Assembly (NCBI RefSeq): GCF_024171605.1
Contig: NZ_JALKAA010000007.1
Span: 92,151-156,150 of the forward strand
Origin: Pontibacter sp. HSC-36F09
Lineage (GTDB): Bacteria; Bacteroidota; Bacteroidia; Cytophagales; Hymenobacteraceae
Direction of reading: 5' to 3'
Length of the DNA stretch: 64,000 bases
Part shown: piece by piece, positions 26,671 through 34,109 of the stretch
Layout: every line of letters starts with the position of its first letter
How positions within the stretch are numbered: position 1 is the stretch's first letter
Translations under genes and position numbers: made by a program
Notes under the pieces: generated by a model
Databases searched by the model: none
What the model was told of the DNA's origin: nothing
The model's input: only the letters and a program-made list of their open reading frames with translations

Positions 26671-26701
26671 TGGAAACATTGACATTTCTTCTGCCTGAAA
26701 G

Positions 26702-26713
26702 TGACGAAAGTCA
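26702..26713. promoter_or_regulatory. Possible Crp/Fnr operator upstream of hemA
   Basis: TGACGAAAGTCA, with outer arms GAAAG and CTTTC, 53 bases before the hemA start and 32 bases after the REC-Crp gene. Half-sites TGAC/GTCA equal those at 5836-5847. Binding is inferred. Confidence 0.4.
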
Positions 26714-26765
26714 TACTTTCCGAACCCAGGTTTTAAGAAATTTGCATTGTATCTGAGAGAAAGAC

Positions 26766-28028
26766 ATGCAAAACCAGTTTAAAGCCCTTACATTATCTTA
26801 CAAGCAAGCACCTATCGCCATTCGTGAAGCCGTATCGCTGAACGAGATCGGCTGTCGTAATCTGCTCGATAAGATACGCGAGTTTACCAGTGCGCAGGAT
26901 GTGATGGTGCTTTCTACCTGTAACCGTACAGAGGTATACTACGCCGCTGCACAGGACCTTTCCCGCGAAATCATCAAACTGATTGCGATTGAGAAGGGCT
27001 TTATCGCAACAAAAGAAATTTCAACTTATTTCCAGCACATCACCGATCACCAGCAGGCAGTGCAGCACTTATTTTATGTGTCGCTCGGACTGGAGTCGCA
27101 GGTGGTGGGCGATATGCAGATACTGAATCAGGTGAAAAAAGCCTACCAGTGGGCAGCCGATGCCGATATGGCCGGTCCTTTTCTGCACAGGCTGATGCAT
27201 ACCATTTTCTATACCAACAAGCAGGTATTTAACCAGACCGCCTTTTTTGACGGTGCTGCTTCGGTATCGTATGCCACGGTGGAGTTGGTAGAGGAACTGA
27301 CCAGAGGTATGGTTGATCCGCGTGTATTGATGATCGGGGTAGGGGAGATCGGTGCCAACGTGTGCGACAACTTCGGCAAGTCGAAGATCAGCAACGTGAC
27401 CATCGCCAACCGCACGCATCATAAGGCGCTTGAACTGGCGCAGAAAACCAATGCGCGTGCTATTTACTGGGAGAACGTTTGGGAAGAAATGGCGAATGCA
27501 GATGTGGTGATCTCGTCTGTGCCAGGCGACTGCTTCTTTATCGGACAGGCTGATGTAGCACAGTTAGGTGAAAATGCACCACAGTTTTTTGTGGACCTTT
27601 CCATGCCGCGCAGCATCGATGCTGCCATTGAAGCCTTGCCAAACGCCAAGGTATACAACGTAGACAATATTCGTAACCGTGCCACGGAGGCGCTGACCAT
27701 GCGTATGGCCGCTATACCTCAGGTGAAGGAAATCATTGCGGAAGCCATGGTTGAATTCAACGCATGGACCCGCGAGATGGCGATGTCGCCGGCCCTGCAG
27801 CAGTTCAAGAGTCGCCTGGAGGAAATCCGTCAGCAGGAGCTGGCCCGCTATACCAAAAAGCTGGGCGATGAGCAGAAAGAACTCGTGGAGGCCATCACCA
27901 AAAACATCCTCAACAAGATCGTGAAACTACCAGCCCTGGAGCTGAAGGCTGCCTGCCAGCGTGGTGAGTCTGAGGCGCTGCTCGAAGGTCTGAGCGCGCT
28001 CTTCAACCTGGATAAGCAGGAAGCCTAG
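26766..28028 (+). CDS. hemA: Glutamyl-tRNA reductase
   Basis: A 420-residue enzyme of the C5 haem pathway that reduces glutamyl-tRNA to glutamate-1-semialdehyde with NADPH. The catalytic Cys lies in MVLSTCNRTEVYYAA (about residue 56). SLGLESQVVGDMQILNQVKKAY is the tRNA/substrate signature, MIGVGEIGANVCDNF the NADPH-binding motif, and the C-terminal helical dimerisation domain is present. Its place directly after the sensor and REC-Crp genes, with a Crp-like palindrome between, suggests haem supply is coupled to the low-oxygen signal. Confidence 0.95.
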   Translation: MQNQFKALTLSYKQAPIAIREAVSLNEIGCRNLLDKIREFTSAQDVMVLSTCNRTEVYYAAAQDLSREIIKLIAIEKGFIATKEISTYFQHITDHQQAVQHLFYVSLGLESQVVGDMQILNQVKKAYQWAADADMAGPFLHRLMHTIFYTNKQVFNQTAFFDGAASVSYATVELVEELTRGMVDPRVLMIGVGEIGANVCDNFGKSKISNVTIANRTHHKALELAQKTNARAIYWENVWEEMANADVVISSVPGDCFFIGQADVAQLGENAPQFFVDLSMPRSIDAAIEALPNAKVYNVDNIRNRATEALTMRMAAIPQVKEIIAEAMVEFNAWTREMAMSPALQQFKSRLEEIRQQELARYTKKLGDEQKELVEAITKNILNKIVKLPALELKAACQRGESEALLEGLSALFNLDKQEA

Positions 28029-28065
28029 GCTATACCTGAAATGCCGTCAATAAAAGTAATTGCTC

Positions 28066-28193
28066 TTTGGGACATCTATGTCCCGAAGCTAACTGTTGGG
28101 GATGTCCACATCCCCGTATGCTGGTAAACGCGGACTTGGATGCCCACAGCAGATGGGGGTAGTGCCCTCTATAAGATCCGGACAAAGGTGTCC
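28066..28193. repeat. Cluster of short GGACAT-type palindromes
   Basis: Three hairpins in about 125 bases: GGGACATCTATGTCCC (28069-28084), GGGGATGTCCACATCCCC (28098-28115) and GGACAAAGGTGTCC (28180-28193), with a degenerate GGACTTGGATGCCCAC in between. All are variants of a GGAyA/TrTCC palindrome. The cluster lies between the convergent hemA and a minus-strand gene, so transcription termination or a mobile palindromic repeat are both possible. Confidence 0.6.
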
Positions 28194-28242
28194 AAATCAG
28201 CTTTCCTTAAATTGAGGGTATTGGGGTTATACCTGACAAGGC

Positions 28243-28857
28243 TTAATAATACTTGATCGGGATTGAGAAAACCTTCAGAATGTCGGGCACTTTAAACCGC
28301 GCTTCCCGCTGATCTTGCTGTATTTTCTGACCATATCGAAAGTTGGCGTCCGCATTCATGGCGGGCATTTCCGTAATCGATTTGTAAACGAAGGGCGGAG
28401 GTATAACGGGGAGTTGATCTTTAGGGTCTTCAGGGAGTCTGGTGCGAAGAACGGCTTGTCTCAGATCATATTCCGTTGCCCAAGGCATCACATCTACTGT
28501 GGGCAACTTATTCTCTTTTCTTTCGAGCACAATTTTTAGCGTCAGCTGGTTTTCGCTAGTCTCCGCAGGTATAGCCAGGTATAGCTTCTCGTAACCGAGG
28601 GCCCCGAATACCACCGTATCGCCTGCCACAACCGGCATCGAAAAATAACCGCTTTTGCGTGTATATGTCCCTCTTGTGGTGCCCGGCACATACACGGCCA
28701 CGCCTTCCAGAGCCGTGACGCTATCGCTTGCATACACCATACCTGAGAACTGAATCACCTGTTTAGCTATAGGCCGACTGTGCTGTCCCAGCGTTGCTGT
28801 GCTAACCAGGAGTAACAACAGAAAAGTAGCAACGGAGAGAACCAGGTTTCTTTTCAT
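28243..28857 (-). CDS. Exported CarboxypepD_reg-like domain protein
   Basis: A 204-residue protein with a signal peptide (MKRNLVLSVATFLLLLLVSTATLGQ) and one carboxypeptidase regulatory-like beta-sandwich (about residues 35-110: FSGMVYASDSVTALEGVAVYV, TYTRKSGYFSMPV, GDTVVFGALGYEKL). The C-terminal 90 residues have no recognised domain. Such proteins are abundant in Bacteroidota, often as relatives of the SusC N-terminal extension, and probably sit in the periplasm. It lies 24 bases after a gene of similar type on the same strand. Confidence 0.75.
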   Translation of the reverse strand: MKRNLVLSVATFLLLLLVSTATLGQHSRPIAKQVIQFSGMVYASDSVTALEGVAVYVPGTTRGTYTRKSGYFSMPVVAGDTVVFGALGYEKLYLAIPAETSENQLTLKIVLERKENKLPTVDVMPWATEYDLRQAVLRTRLPEDPKDQLPVIPPPFVYKSITEMPAMNADANFRYGQKIQQDQREARFKVPDILKVFSIPIKYY

Positions 28858-28881
28858 AGTGCGCAGGTATAGCCGGAACCG

Positions 28882-29727
28882 TTATTGCCTCACCGTGACA
28901 TAAGCCGCCAACCGGCCACCTACACCTTTTTCCCAGTCGCCCAGGCTGGCTTTTCGGGAGTAGAAGCTGCCACCGAGCGCAGCGCCGTAAGTGAAAATGT
29001 ATTTCTCGTGCTTGCTGTAATCGGGCAGGTACTCTATACCTAAAAAGAAATCCTCGTCTACCACCAGGCCATACTGCTCAAGCGGAACCGTGACCCAGCC
29101 CTGCGTAAGCGGCAGCCGCCTGATGATGCTCTTCTCGACCAATCGCTCACCCGGCATACCTGCTGTGTTCTTATACAGATTAATGCGGAAGGTAGCGGAA
29201 TCGAGTTTGATGCTGCGCAGGTATACCGTGGCAGACAGAATTTCGGAAGTTTTGTTGTTGAGGTTGATAAACTTGCCCAGTTCCGAGATGTCCTCTGAGT
29301 GAACAGTTTCAGCAGAACCATAAAGAAATGGATTGCGAGAAGTGGTGCCGATTTTTTTGATCTTAGACGCTTTGCTGCTGATGACAACTTCGCGCAATGC
29401 GGTGGTTTTTTCGGTGAGCTCGAAGTGGGTGCTGTGGTCGGAGAGGATAGAAGAAACTGGCAGCGAAAGCTCGTTGTACCCAATGGCTGAGAAAGTAAGC
29501 GTGTCCTGCCGGTTTTCTTCTTTCAGGTTGATTTTAAAGCTGCCGTCCGGCCTGGTTGCCGTCCCTATGTTCTTCTTTTTGACGCCGATGTTGACGTAAG
29601 GTATAGCCTCCTGCTGTGCTGCGCTCTGAACGGTACCGCTTATCTGAAAGCCTTGTCCAAAGGTGATGCTGGTTGTGAGCAGCAAGATAAAAGTGATAAG
29701 CAGTCGGGTCAGTTTGTTTTCTGGCAT
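28882..29727 (-). CDS. Exported CarboxypepD_reg-like domain protein
   Basis: A 281-residue protein with a signal peptide (LLITFILLLTTSITFGQ). A carboxypeptidase regulatory-like domain covers about residues 28-110 (ISGTVQSAAQQEAIPYVNIGVKKKNIGT, DTLTFSAIGYNELSLPV). The remaining 170 residues are beta-rich (STEILSATVYL-type strands, NLYKNTAGMPGERLV, FFLGIEYLPDY), as in a class of Bacteroidota proteins annotated only as carboxypeptidase-like. It precedes the related 204-residue gene and is probably cotranscribed with it. Function unknown. Confidence 0.75.
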   Translation of the reverse strand: MPENKLTRLLITFILLLTTSITFGQGFQISGTVQSAAQQEAIPYVNIGVKKKNIGTATRPDGSFKINLKEENRQDTLTFSAIGYNELSLPVSSILSDHSTHFELTEKTTALREVVISSKASKIKKIGTTSRNPFLYGSAETVHSEDISELGKFINLNNKTSEILSATVYLRSIKLDSATFRINLYKNTAGMPGERLVEKSIIRRLPLTQGWVTVPLEQYGLVVDEDFFLGIEYLPDYSKHEKYIFTYGAALGGSFYSRKASLGDWEKGVGGRLAAYVTVRQ

Positions 29728-29907
29728 TGTGTGAATCTCCTGATGGTTTTAGCTAGTTGATCCCTGTTTAGGCATAGCTGTTATCTGGAAGATTCAATTT
29801 TTGTAACATAGGTTGCAAGTGCCATGGCAAATCTCGCAACAATGGATTGGTGATCGGTTTCTTGCTGCTGAGCAGCAATGCTTTAACAAATATCTGGTGT
29901 AGGTGTT

Positions 29908-30441
29908 TTAAAAGAACTCTTTTGGGTATTTTACTTCTCCGCTTATACCTGCCAGACCATTTTCGACAAGTTCCACAGCCATAGCGTTTGCATCAGGAAC
30001 CTCGAAAGGAAAGGTTATTCCGAAAGTGGATGCTCGTTTGTAGCCGAAACGGGGATAGTAGTTTTCGTGGCCTACCAAAATAAATGAGGTATAGCCTAAG
30101 CTTTTGGCGACTTTGTGCGCCTGTTCAATCAGCATGGCACCTATACCTTGGTGCTGGTAGGCAGGCAGTACCGCCACTGGCGCCAACGAGAGTGACTCAA
30201 ACAGCTGTTGTTTGTTTTTGATTTCAAGCTTAGTCAGCAAGATGTGGCCAACTACTTTCACTCCCTTCACCGCCACCAGCGAAAGCTTAGGTATAAAAGA
30301 ATTTGATTTGCGAAGGCGTTCCGCCAGAAACTGCTCCTTATGATCGCTCATTTTCAAATCACGGAAAGCCTGCTCTATTAATAAAAATACAGAGGGATAG
30401 TCTGTGGGATTCTCCTGTCGAATGTGGATGGTAGGTAGTTT
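29908..30441 (-). CDS. GNAT-family N-acetyltransferase (YhbS-like) without a normal start codon
   Basis: The GNAT fold is clear: LSLVAVKGVKVVGHILLTKL, then LAPVAVLPAYQHQGIGAMLI with the acetyl-CoA loop, and FILVGHENYYPRFGYKRA. The reading frame continues upstream of the first usable codon (TTG at 30357) as KLPTIHIRQENPTDYPSVFLLIEQAFRD, which matches the usual family N-terminus, but no ATG, GTG or TTG precedes it before a stop near 30520. Either the gene starts at a rare ATT/ATC codon or its start was lost when the SMI1 segment joined at about 30442. Product: acyl transfer from acetyl-CoA to an unknown amine. Confidence 0.6.
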   Translation of the reverse strand, partial: KLPTIHIRQENPTDYPSVFLLIEQAFRDLKMSDHKEQFLAERLRKSNSFIPKLSLVAVKGVKVVGHILLTKLEIKNKQQLFESLSLAPVAVLPAYQHQGIGAMLIEQAHKVAKSLGYTSFILVGHENYYPRFGYKRASTFGITFPFEVPDANAMAVELVENGLAGISGEVKYPKEFF

Positions 30442-30519
30442 ATACCTTGTCGTACTTGCAACGGGTTTGCCTGATAAGGTGTGCGAGGCGGAGCTGAAGC
30501 ATATATGTTCTTTTATATT

Positions 30520-31323
30520 TCAGACAAACTCACTCAAAGGTCTTATGGCTATAGAACTTTCTCTTAGTTTAGCTAAAGCCCTTTTTTCAGTTTCTTCATT
30601 TGAAAAGCTAATCAATAAACTACTTTTTGCAACTTCAGGAAACCTTGTAGCTTCACCATTTGCCAGTTGTTTCAGTTCATTATACCTATCATCATCTCTT
30701 CTCACAAATCCTTTAGGTACTAAGTTTGGACTGAGCCACATCCATTGTCCATTTATATTACTTCGATATATCGGGTAGCCTTGTTCGTAAGAGTTAGGGG
30801 CTTCAAATTCGACACCTAAACTTTGCTCTATATCTTTAGCAACTTTCTCAATTGATTCATTGGTTTCTATCACAAACTCTCCATCAGTTTTAACAACTAA
30901 CTTAGACAAATATTCAGCGAAGGAATCTGCTACTATGGATTGAATCTCACTATCTGGCGCAATCAAAGCAATTTGCGGATTTAACCTGTCTTGTCTGTAA
31001 TCAAGGCACATAAACAAATGCCCGTCGTCATCAAATGGAACAAGTCCGTCTAATTTGAAACTTACCCAGTCATTATATTCAGACCAATCGACATCGGTCA
31101 AGGAAGGATAATGTGGTCCGATACCATAAATGAGAGTATGTTCAAACCCTGGTAGCGTTTTTCTAATATAACCGCCATTTTGTGTTTTTAACAGTTCGAT
31201 ATATTCATTTGGCAGTTTGTACCCGATTTTCTTCTCTGCATCTTCAAGTAACTCAGCTGTCAATGGTGGTTGAATATAAGGCAAGTAGAGAGGCTTTTCC
31301 CAGATTGATTCCAATTCATTCAT
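30520..31323 (-). CDS. SMI1/KNR4-family protein (SUKH-type)
   Basis: A 267-residue protein. The N-terminal half has the SMI1/KNR4 signature (PLTAELLEDAEKKIGYKLPNEYIELLKTQNGGYI ... GIGPHYPSLTDVDWSEYNDWV ... LVPFDDDGHLFMCLDYR). In bacteria such SUKH proteins are mostly immunity partners of polymorphic toxins, but no toxin lies here. I start at ATG 31323 (MNELESIW); the frame is open to 31383, but that part overlaps the inverted-repeat site. The DNA is AT-rich. The last 100 residues are unassigned. Confidence 0.7.
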   Translation of the reverse strand: MNELESIWEKPLYLPYIQPPLTAELLEDAEKKIGYKLPNEYIELLKTQNGGYIRKTLPGFEHTLIYGIGPHYPSLTDVDWSEYNDWVSFKLDGLVPFDDDGHLFMCLDYRQDRLNPQIALIAPDSEIQSIVADSFAEYLSKLVVKTDGEFVIETNESIEKVAKDIEQSLGVEFEAPNSYEQGYPIYRSNINGQWMWLSPNLVPKGFVRRDDDRYNELKQLANGEATRFPEVAKSSLLISFSNEETEKRALAKLRESSIAIRPLSEFV

Positions 31324-31339
31324 TATTTGCCAATTGAAT

Positions 31340-31402
31340 ATAACGACTAGTATAAAATACGTGCAAGCCATCGGTCGTGGCATGTTTTTTATACCTTGTT
31401 AT
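31340..31402. repeat. attC-like inverted repeat site 2
   Basis: Nested inverted repeats: ATAAC (31340) with GTTAT (31398), GTATAAAA (31350-31357) with TTTTATAC (31387-31394), and an inner GCCA-tcggtcg-TGGC (31367-31381). It separates the two SMI1 genes and includes the stop codon of the upstream one, as recombination sites of integron cassettes do. Confidence 0.5.
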
Positions 31403-31985
31403 GTGGTGATTTTTCTTGGGTTTTATGCGTTTCTGTCCAATCTTTTAGGTGTGAGTCAAACTCTTTGAACATATCCTCAAAATTGGTTGCATATTCTTCT
31501 GTTTCTTCAAACTCATCCTCATGAGTAAGGGTAACAATCGGATAGTCGTTTTCCGCAGATCCTTTGTTTGCATTAAATGCTACAACTCCGTAATCAGATA
31601 AACGGGCAAAAGGCAGGTAATTTCTCTCTACCAGGTTCCAGTAGTATTCTTCTATTTCTTCCTTTGTATTGCTAACTAATTTTTCTGGGATATTAGGAAA
31701 GAATGATACTCCATATTCCCCTAATTGAAGTTCAAGGAAATGTCGGTGTTGGAGAAACATTTTGTAAGTTGAGGGAAGTTTATGTCCAAAGTAGTCCTCA
31801 AGTTCTTTGATTTCTTTATCCGTAACCGTTGAATTGATTGGCTTCCAGTATACAGAATCCTCAAACTCACCCATTTTTTCTGCGTCAAGCATTACCTGAG
31901 GCACTTCTTTCTCTGGTGCGAAGAGGCCTCCGATTTCCTGCATGAAGGCGAAATATTTATCAACAACCACTTTAATCTTATTCAT
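31389..31985 (-). CDS. SMI1/KNR4-family protein (SUKH-type)
   Basis: A 198-residue protein with the SMI1/KNR4 fold: STVTDKEIKELEDYFGHKLPSTYKMFLQHRHFLELQLGEYGVSFFPN, and the later LPFARLSDYGVVAFN and DYPIVTLTHEDEFEETEEYATNFEDMFKEF strands. It is acidic, like other SUKH immunity proteins. No toxin gene is visible nearby. The DNA is AT-rich. The gene lies between two inverted-repeat sites (31340-31402 and 32007-32066), so it looks like an isolated cassette gene. Its stop (GTATAA) is inside site 2. Confidence 0.75.
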   Translation of the reverse strand: MNKIKVVVDKYFAFMQEIGGLFAPEKEVPQVMLDAEKMGEFEDSVYWKPINSTVTDKEIKELEDYFGHKLPSTYKMFLQHRHFLELQLGEYGVSFFPNIPEKLVSNTKEEIEEYYWNLVERNYLPFARLSDYGVVAFNANKGSAENDYPIVTLTHEDEFEETEEYATNFEDMFKEFDSHLKDWTETHKTQEKSPHNKV

Positions 31986-32006
31986 TTCTATTATTCAAAA
32001 TACCAC

Positions 32007-32066
32007 ATAACTACTGTGTAAACATCACTATGTCGTATATCCGCCATATAGGCGAACAATTTATAC
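32007..32066. repeat. attC-like inverted repeat site 3
   Basis: ATAAC then TACT, GTGTAAA (32016-32022), an inner CGCC-atata-GGCG hairpin (32042-32054) and TTTATAC (32060-32066), which pairs with GTGTAAA. The first 14 bases from AACTACTG match site 1 at 11104. The right edge overlaps the stop codon of the monooxygenase-like gene. Confidence 0.45.
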
Positions 32067-32372
32067 CAACCCCGCTCCACCCAACACTTCCAGTTCCTGG
32101 CCTTTCTCGGGTCTGCCAGCCAGCAGGGGCATGGCTTGTGCGATGAGCTCTTTCGCACCGGGCACCTGAAGGGAGTTGTCGTGGTCTTCTTTGCTGTCCC
32201 AAACCTCGGTTACCCATACGGCATCAGATCCGGTGCTTTCCTGGCTTACCAGGTATAGCCGACACCCTTTTGCTGTTGAAACCAGCTTAGAAGCTTCCAG
32301 GAGAATCCGGGCAAGTTGTGCGCCATTACCGGCTGTCGCTTCTAGTTTTCCATGCAGACCGTATTTGCTCAT
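32061..32372 (-). CDS. Antibiotic-biosynthesis-monooxygenase (ABM) domain protein
   Basis: A 103-residue ferredoxin-like dimeric alpha/beta barrel protein: YGLHGKLEATAGNGAQLARILLEA, CRLYLVSQESTGSDAVWVTEVWDSKEDHDNSL. Members include quinol monooxygenases such as YgiN, but most have no known substrate. The base composition is like the core genes. Its stop codon (GTATAA) is part of the inverted-repeat site 3, the same arrangement as in the SMI1 gene downstream, so it could be the first of a row of cassette genes or the native gene beside the insertion. Confidence 0.75.
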   Translation of the reverse strand: MSKYGLHGKLEATAGNGAQLARILLEASKLVSTAKGCRLYLVSQESTGSDAVWVTEVWDSKEDHDNSLQVPGAKELIAQAMPLLAGRPEKGQELEVLGGAGLV

Positions 32373-32566
32373 AAGTCAGGTATAAAAGTGTAAGGTATGT
32401 TACTGCTATACCTATCAAGTGAGTGATATAGCTACTAAATATAGAAATTATCTATGTATTTGTTATTCCATAGCATTATAAGTGGCTACTAAAATCATAC
32501 TATCGGCAAACATGCTTCATTTTATTCCTGCATATCATAGTCATTCATGGATTGCTTGTTGACAAA

Positions 32567-32615
32567 CATAAAAAAACAGCAGCCGATCCACCCCGGTCAG
32601 CTGCTGCTTTTTTTA
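32567..32615. terminator. Terminator of the susCD operon
   Basis: Stem CAGCAGC / GCTGCTG with a 16-base loop, an A-run on the left and a T-run on the right, 60 bases beyond the susD-like stop. Confidence 0.8.
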
Positions 32616-32675
32616 CTATTAAAGTCAGAAAGTCCGATTTACTACTAAACCCTCAAACTCCTAAATTCACTAACT

Positions 32676-34094
32676 CTACTGGTCCCACCACAGTGGCTCT
32701 GACAAGACAGGTGAATCCGGGGTATTTGGGTTCTTGCTGGTCTCACCCTGCGGATATGCCAGTCTGCGGATGTAAGTAGGCAGCGCCGCATTGGCAGGCA
32801 GCGTGAAGCTGGCATATTGGTAATCGTAGCGTCTGGCATCGTTCCAGGCTTCCGGGTTGAGGTACGTCACCACATACTTCTCCTTGAAAATCAGGTCGAG
32901 GGTCAGGTTGGCGGCTCCCACACCTACCACGGGGTTGCTCAGGTAAGCTTCCCGCTCTGCCACCGGTACTTCAAGCTTGTCCATGTTGGCGCGTATACCT
33001 TCCAGATAAGCGTTATAGGCGCGCTGCCTATCACCTGCACGGAAAGCCGCTTCCGCTTCAACGAACTTCATCTCGGCATAGGAGACAATGGTAAGTGGAG
33101 ACGCTTCGCCAGTTAAAGGGGAGTTGCGCGAGATGTATACCTCGTCCTTCACCGTGTTGTTGGCCGGGCCCACGTTGCCTACGCCGTTCGGAGTGCCTAC
33201 GTAAGTACCAGTCACCGTTGGGTCCGTGATACGGGATATGCGGGGGTCCACTACGCCATAGGTGGTACCATTGAGGTGGTTTACCAGCTGCTCCGAAAGC
33301 CAGCCACCCAATATAAGGGAGGCATTGCTTCGCGCTACTTCAGCCCAGGGATTCCGGAGCGCGAACACGGCCATCTCGGCATCGTCGGCATTGGACTTGT
33401 ATGAGTTCTCTACTGCGCTCAGCACAGCAGCGGGGTCATAGGATGGTTGCTTGCTCACTTTGTTGAGTAATCTGGCTTTTAAGGCGTACGCTGTCTTGAT
33501 CCACGCATCCTTGTCGCCGCCATGGATCAGGTCGTTGGCATCGTCGAGCACTACCTTAGAATCGGTTTTCTGGAGTTCGGCTATACCTTCGTCAAGCAGG
33601 CGCAATTCCTCGGCATTCAGCTCTTCCTCTGTATCAAAACCAGGGGTCAGGGTGCTGTTGACGAAGCCCTCTGAATACGGCGCATCGCCCCAGAGGTCTG
33701 TCACCAGGCTCAGGTGATAGGACATCAGGATGTTGGCCACGCCCACATAGTCCGAGGCGCCTTCCTCTATACCTTTCTGCCTCATGTCGTAGATGTCGGC
33801 CATAGCCAGGTATAGCGCATCCCAGGTGCCGGTATAATCTGTTACCTGGTAGGTGTCGGTGCCACTGCCGGCCGTGGGGCTGGCCACATACTGCACAAAG
33901 AAAGAGGTGGTAGCGGCTACCCGCTGGCTGTTCAGGCCGGTCTTGTGGGTAGTAGTGGAGAGCAGCGCACTGAGTGGCGCAACAGGAACCAGGTTCGGGT
34001 TATCATTCAGATCAAAGTAGTCTTCACAGCTTTGTAAACCCATCGCAGCCCCTAGCATTGTAAAGGCGAGTGCGTATCTAACTATCTTTTTCAT
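32676..34094 (-). CDS. SusD/RagB-family outer-membrane lipoprotein
   Basis: A 472-residue surface lipoprotein with signal peptide and lipobox (GAAMGLQSCED). SusD-like features include YFDLNDNPNLVP at the mature start, TPR-like helices (DAWIKTAYALKARLLNKV) and the C-terminal IFKEKYVVTYLNPEAWNDARRYDYQ, which is the usual W-D-RR ending of the SusD-like group 2. SusD proteins bind a nutrient on the cell surface and hand it to the SusC channel. The gene follows the susC-like gene by 15 bases. No polysaccharide lyase or hydrolase lies near, so the nutrient may not be a glycan. Confidence 0.93.
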   Translation of the reverse strand: MKKIVRYALAFTMLGAAMGLQSCEDYFDLNDNPNLVPVAPLSALLSTTTHKTGLNSQRVAATTSFFVQYVASPTAGSGTDTYQVTDYTGTWDALYLAMADIYDMRQKGIEEGASDYVGVANILMSYHLSLVTDLWGDAPYSEGFVNSTLTPGFDTEEELNAEELRLLDEGIAELQKTDSKVVLDDANDLIHGGDKDAWIKTAYALKARLLNKVSKQPSYDPAAVLSAVENSYKSNADDAEMAVFALRNPWAEVARSNASLILGGWLSEQLVNHLNGTTYGVVDPRISRITDPTVTGTYVGTPNGVGNVGPANNTVKDEVYISRNSPLTGEASPLTIVSYAEMKFVEAEAAFRAGDRQRAYNAYLEGIRANMDKLEVPVAEREAYLSNPVVGVGAANLTLDLIFKEKYVVTYLNPEAWNDARRYDYQYASFTLPANAALPTYIRRLAYPQGETSKNPNTPDSPVLSEPLWWDQ

Positions 34095-34109
34095 AATGTT
34101 TCTCTCTTT

